Of a DNA stretch of 19,086 nt, positions 16,081-19,086 are shown in pieces. How positions within the stretch are numbered: position 1 is the stretch's first letter; the number at the start of each line of letters is the position of its first letter. The notes under the pieces are model-generated. The model was not told the origin of the DNA. It searched no databases and saw only the letters and a list, made by a program, of their open reading frames with translations. This DNA comes from Balneolales bacterium (GTDB lineage: Bacteria > Bacteroidota > Rhodothermia > Balneolales > Natronogracilivirgulaceae): positions 1 through 19,086 of the forward strand of contig SLQI01000235.1 in the NCBI GenBank assembly GCA_007131535.1. The letters run 5' to 3'. Made by a program: the position numbers and the translations under genes.

Positions 16081-16287
16081 TCAGCCTCCCTGAACGGCCT
16101 GAATAATTTCAACCCGGTCGCCGTCTGTAACCTGATGGCCGTCCCAGTCCGAGCGGGGGATTACTTCGTCGTTTATGGCGACAGCAATTCCGTCCCGGTC
16201 TTCAACACCTTCAGTTTCGCGAATGAGCTGACTGATGGTTATTCCGGCCTTTACAGTTTGTGATGTTCCGTTTACTGTGATATCCAT
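16081..16287 (-). CDS. thiS: Sulfur carrier protein ThiS
   Basis: A 68-residue ubiquitin-like protein whose C-terminal Gly-Gly (67-68) is adenylated by ThiF and turned into a thiocarboxylate that donates sulfur to ThiG. The sequence starts MDITVNG, has AVAINDEVIPRSDW in the middle and ends in DRVEIIQAVQGG, which is the ThiS signature. Starting ATG at 16287. No thiF or other adenylating enzyme is in the window. Confidence 0.95.
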   Translation of the reverse strand: MDITVNGTSQTVKAGITISQLIRETEGVEDRDGIAVAINDEVIPRSDWDGHQVTDGDRVEIIQAVQGG

Positions 16288-16369
16288 ATCTGATAGTCTG
16301 TCATTTTATAATGATTCGAATCATAACTCATTGCGGGAGAAAGAACAAAAGTTCTGCCCCGAATCGTGA

Positions 16370-17500
16370 TCATTCTGCTTGTGCGAGGTCGGAGAACCTC
16401 ATTGGTTCAAACGGTTTGATCAACCCACTGATTTCATCATCCAGTATAATATCGGTAAGATGATAAGCCGTGATGGGAGCCAGCAGGATACCGTGGCGGT
16501 AAAACCCGGCGGCGTAGTAAAAACCCGGTTGCTTCGTTTTGCCGATCATCGGGTAATGATCCGGGCTGGCCGGGCGCAGACTGCCAAAAAACTCGGTAAC
16601 CGGGAGGTCGTAAATTGAAGGCAGCGCCTCCCATGCGTTTTCGAGCAGATCTTTCATCCCGCCGGCAGTTGGGTCCGTATTGAAACCCTTCTCCTCACTG
16701 GTGGCTCCGATTCGCAGCGTCCCGTCTTCCTTAGGGCACAGGTAAACCCGGGGAGTCCGGATCATGTGCTGCAACTCAACCTCTTCGGTCATTTTCAGGG
16801 TGATGATCTGCCCTTTCACCGGCCGCACCGGTATGCGCAGCTCGTCGGGCAGACCGGGAATGGAGTTGGACCACGCTCCCGCCGCCAGCACAATGTCGGT
16901 AGCCCGGCAGGTGTCTTTATCGGTTTTTACCCGGTGATCGTTCTCTCCGAATTTAATGGATGTTACCTCACTGCTTTCCAGTAAATTCCCCCCGTTTTTG
17001 AGAAAAGCATCCTTTAGAGCGAGCACCAGCGCGCGATTGTCAATATGTTTATCCTGGGGCAGCCACATAGCTGAAACGGCCCGGGGACTCAACAGCGGCT
17101 CAATTTCACGCGCCTGAGATCCGGTAAGCATTTCTGCTTCGAAGTCGAGCTTCTCCTTGAACTCAAACAGCCGGCGGATGCGCTCGGTGTCGTCGCGATC
17201 CATCCCGGCTATGAGGCTGCCGCTGTAAAAGATTTCCGGAACCGAATCAACATCCTCGCCGAGTTCTTCCAGGAATTGAGGGTAGAGGTTGAGGCTGGCC
17301 TGACCAAGCTCCAGCAGGGCTTCTTCTTCAAAACTTACTTCGGCATACGGGGCGAGCATTCCGGCGGCTGCCCAACTTGCAGACCCGCCCACTTTTTCGC
17401 GTTCAATAACGGTTACTTCACATCCACGGCGAGCCAGTTTCCAGCCCATCGCCATACCGATGAGGCCTCCGCCGATTACGATAAAAGATCGGTCTTTCAT
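16370..17500 (-). CDS. thiO: Glycine oxidase ThiO
   Basis: FAD enzyme that oxidises glycine with O2 to dehydroglycine (iminoacetate) and H2O2, giving the C-N unit of the thiazole. 376 residues, as in ThiO. The FAD-binding motif is FIVIGGGLIGMAMGW (glycines 10-12 and 15) with Glu33 at the end of the second strand; SASWAAAGMLAPYAE at 40-54 is typical of glycine oxidases. VKGQIITL and RIGATSEEKGFN follow, and the C-terminus has GSLRPASPDHYPMIGKT and YYAAGFYRHGILLAP, the second FAD motif. Its place in a thiSG operon supports ThiO over a plain amino-acid oxidase. ThiO needs oxygen, so the host is probably aerobic. It is the first gene after the TPP riboswitch, with AGGAG a few bases before the ATG. 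Confidence 0.94.
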   Translation of the reverse strand: MKDRSFIVIGGGLIGMAMGWKLARRGCEVTVIEREKVGGSASWAAAGMLAPYAEVSFEEEALLELGQASLNLYPQFLEELGEDVDSVPEIFYSGSLIAGMDRDDTERIRRLFEFKEKLDFEAEMLTGSQAREIEPLLSPRAVSAMWLPQDKHIDNRALVLALKDAFLKNGGNLLESSEVTSIKFGENDHRVKTDKDTCRATDIVLAAGAWSNSIPGLPDELRIPVRPVKGQIITLKMTEEVELQHMIRTPRVYLCPKEDGTLRIGATSEEKGFNTDPTAGGMKDLLENAWEALPSIYDLPVTEFFGSLRPASPDHYPMIGKTKQPGFYYAAGFYRHGILLAPITAYHLTDIILDDEISGLIKPFEPMRFSDLAQAE

Positions 17501-17502
17501 TG

Positions 17503-17532
17503 TTCTTTCTCCTTTCTTCAGTAGAGAAAGAA
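17503..17532 (-). promoter_or_regulatory. Hairpin covering the thiO ribosome-binding site
   Basis: In the transcript TTCTTTCTC (17532-17524) pairs perfectly with GAGAAAGAA (17511-17503), and the Shine-Dalgarno AGGAG (17513-17509) overlaps the 3' arm. No terminator lies between aptamer and gene, so TPP binding probably shuts thiO by blocking ribosome access. That reading is inference from the sequence. Confidence 0.6.
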
Positions 17533-17548
17533 GCTGGTGGAACAGCCT

Positions 17549-17633
17549 ATTTCCCTACGCCGGCATTACCCGGATCAGGTTCACAGAGTATATTCTCAGC
17601 CTCCCGGATTTTCCGGAAAGCACCTCGTGAAAT
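17549..17633 (-). promoter_or_regulatory. TPP (thiamin pyrophosphate) riboswitch aptamer
   Basis: Reading leftward it shows the conserved THI-box blocks in order: CACGAGGTGC, then CTGAGA (pyrimidine-sensing region), GTGAACCTGATCCGGGTAA and GCCGGCGTAGGGAA. ATTTC and GAAAT at the two ends close stem P1. The P3 stem is CCGGAAAATCCGG. All invariant blocks are present. It precedes thiO and should lower expression of the whole operon when TPP is plentiful. Confidence 0.95.
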
Positions 17634-17876
17634 CCAACGGTACCAGACCTGATTAATTTTGGAGAAACAGGTAAAAAACCGGGTTGCTGACTTGACCGGG
17701 TCCTATTAATATGGGTTTGATATAAGCAGGTGAATTGACCGGCCCGAAATTCTTTCAACCGGTATTATCAGTTTTCCATTCAAGGCGCTTTTTTTATAAC
17801 TTTTGGCCATTTAAAAATTCAACACATAGTCCATGGGTTAGGGAGCCCGGATAAAAAAATCAGATTGTGAATCTTT
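17634..17876. other. Divergent promoter region
   Basis: Contains the promoters of the thiamin operon (leftward) and the receptor gene (rightward). A plus-strand TATAACTTTTG near 17795 resembles the Bacteroidota -7 element with one extra T; no clear -33 partner. Nothing else recognised. Confidence 0.35.
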
Positions 17877-19086
17877 ATGAGAATATTATCTATTATTGTA
17901 TTAATACTCCTGACTGTAGTGTCAGCTCTGAGAGCAGAAGCGTTTTCAGATCAACCCCAATCCGACACCCTCGCTTTTGACCTGGAGGAACTACTCATCA
18001 GCGCCCAGAAAACTCCGGTTTCACTGGCCAATGCCCGCCGTTCCGTGCAGGTTATTAATCAGCAGCAAATTGAAGCCTCACCGGCGCAGGACCTTGCCGG
18101 ACTGCTCTCTACCGTGCGCAGTGTTGATATTCGCAGCCGCGGCACATATGGAATGCAGGCCGATATCAGTATCCGGGGCGGAACGTTTGACCAAAGCCTG
18201 GTGCTGTTGAACGGTGTCAACGTCACAGATCCCCAAACCGGTCATCACAACCTCAATATCCCTGTAGATCTGCGAAGTATCGAACGCATTGAGGTGCTGC
18301 ATGGCTCCGGCGCCCGCGTTTTTGGTCCGAACGCCTTCAATGGCGCCATCAATATCATCACCAGAGAACCGGGAGAATCGCATCTAAACGCCTCGCTAAC
18401 CGGCGGTCAGCACAGGTTCGGAGCAGCCGGGGCGTCTGCCGGTTTCAAAAGCGGACCGCTGGCTCATCATGTTTCTATCCACGGACTGCGAAGCGACGGT
18501 TATACTGAAAATACGGATTTCAGATCCGGCAACCTGTTCTATCGCTCACAACTCGAGCTCGATGCCGGCGACCTGGATCTGCAAGCCGGTTATAATGAAA
18601 AGGAATTCGGGGCCAACAGTTTCTACACACCGGTATTTCCGGATCAGTTTGAGGAAACCCGGGCCGGTTACGCCTCGCTCAGGTGGCTGCCGGATAACGA
18701 TATTAATTTACAGCCGTCGCTGTATTGGAGGAGGCACCATGACCGGTTCGAACTGTTCCGGGATGAAGCGCCGGACTGGTATGCCGGCCATAATTACCAC
18801 CGCACCGATGTAGTCGGTGCAGCGCTGCAATGGGAACACCAAAGCCGTTGGGGAACTACCGCTGCCGGACTGGATTACCGGTTTGAACATATTTTCAGTA
18901 ATGTACTCGGGGAAGAAATGGAAGAGCCCATGGACGTTCCCGGCTATGATGATGCGCAATTTACCCACGCTTACCATCGCAACGGCATCAGTCTGATGCT
19001 GGAGCAAAATGCCGGCTACGGGCCGTTTTCGATGTCGGCCGGAACGCTGGTTTACAGCAACTCGGATCTCGATGAACCCTTCACGC
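17877..19086 (+). CDS. TonB-dependent outer-membrane receptor (3' end outside the window)
   Basis: The first 403 residues of an energy-dependent outer-membrane transporter; the frame is open to the window edge. The signal peptide is MRILSIIVLILLTVVSALRA and on to about residue 22. A FDLEELLISAQKTP segment near 34-47 may hold the TonB box. The plug domain runs from about 50 to 163 with RGGTFDQSLVLLNGV at 100-114, DPQTGHH at 118-124 and SIERIEVLHGSGARVFGPNAFNGAINIITR at 134-163, all typical. Beta-barrel strands with alternating aromatic residues follow. Similar receptors are often labelled BtuB-like, but the substrate cannot be read. It diverges from the TPP-controlled thiamin operon, so thiamin, a precursor or cobalamin are candidates. 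The thiamin riboswitch lies on the other strand and does not control this gene directly. The start ATG has no strong Shine-Dalgarno. Confidence 0.92.
   Translation, partial: MRILSIIVLILLTVVSALRAEAFSDQPQSDTLAFDLEELLISAQKTPVSLANARRSVQVINQQQIEASPAQDLAGLLSTVRSVDIRSRGTYGMQADISIRGGTFDQSLVLLNGVNVTDPQTGHHNLNIPVDLRSIERIEVLHGSGARVFGPNAFNGAINIITREPGESHLNASLTGGQHRFGAAGASAGFKSGPLAHHVSIHGLRSDGYTENTDFRSGNLFYRSQLELDAGDLDLQAGYNEKEFGANSFYTPVFPDQFEETRAGYASLRWLPDNDINLQPSLYWRRHHDRFELFRDEAPDWYAGHNYHRTDVVGAALQWEHQSRWGTTAAGLDYRFEHIFSNVLGEEMEEPMDVPGYDDAQFTHAYHRNGISLMLEQNAGYGPFSMSAGTLVYSNSDLDEPFT

Noticed and set aside
18469..18813. 114-codon plus-strand frame inside the receptor gene
   Set aside because: It overlaps the receptor in another frame, and the receptor frame shows clear TonB-receptor motifs.

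Overview
The window looks like a chromosomal stretch of an aerobic, Gram-negative bacterium of the Bacteroidota/Balneolota/Rhodothermota group. This is an inference from gene content: a TonB-dependent receptor, a Bacteroidota-type outer-membrane beta-barrel protein, a cyclomaltodextrinase-like lipoprotein, few strong Shine-Dalgarno sites, a tmRNA without an encoded CCA end, and AT-rich spacers full of small palindromic repeats. No marker allows a genus call. Housekeeping genes dominate; there is no phage, CRISPR array or intact insertion sequence.

Layout. 216-2608 (minus): a secreted DUF4159 protein and the ABC-F ribosome factor EttA. 2699-3221: a degenerate mobile repeat, then the tmRNA gene ssrA (minus) with a clear terminator and a readable 14-residue tag. 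3384-4562 (plus): a saccharopine-dehydrogenase-family oxidoreductase. 4563-5192: a gene-free spacer holding several inverted repeats. 5193-5699 (minus): inorganic pyrophosphatase. 5760-5905: a MITE-like repeat related to the one at 2699-2818. 5940-7517 (plus): an unrecognised membrane-anchored coiled-coil protein. 7534-9411 (minus) and 9588-10076 (plus): a long-chain acyl-CoA synthetase and a Fur-family regulator, divergent around a dyad that may be an operator. 10132-12027 (minus): a GH13 lipoprotein. 12350-13021 (minus): an outer-membrane beta-barrel protein. 13022-13911: an AT-rich spacer with one small element inserted inside another, leaving a target-site duplication.

13912-17633 (minus) is a thiamin operon: TPP riboswitch, thiO, thiS, thiG, a tenI-like gene and thiE. 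ThiO (glycine oxidase) supplies dehydroglycine, ThiS carries sulfur, ThiG builds the thiazole, TenI probably aromatises it and ThiE joins it to the pyrimidine. The genes thiC, thiD, thiF and thiL are not in the window. Between aptamer and thiO a hairpin can cover the thiO ribosome-binding site, so control is probably translational. Divergent from the operon, a TonB-dependent receptor (17877 onward) runs off the right edge.

The points most worth a second look are the nested mobile elements at 13597-13792, the shared repeat family at 2699 and 5760, the unrecognised protein at 5940-7517, the operator-like dyad at 9465-9485, and the receptor next to the thiamin operon. I did not find a convincing new multi-gene system.
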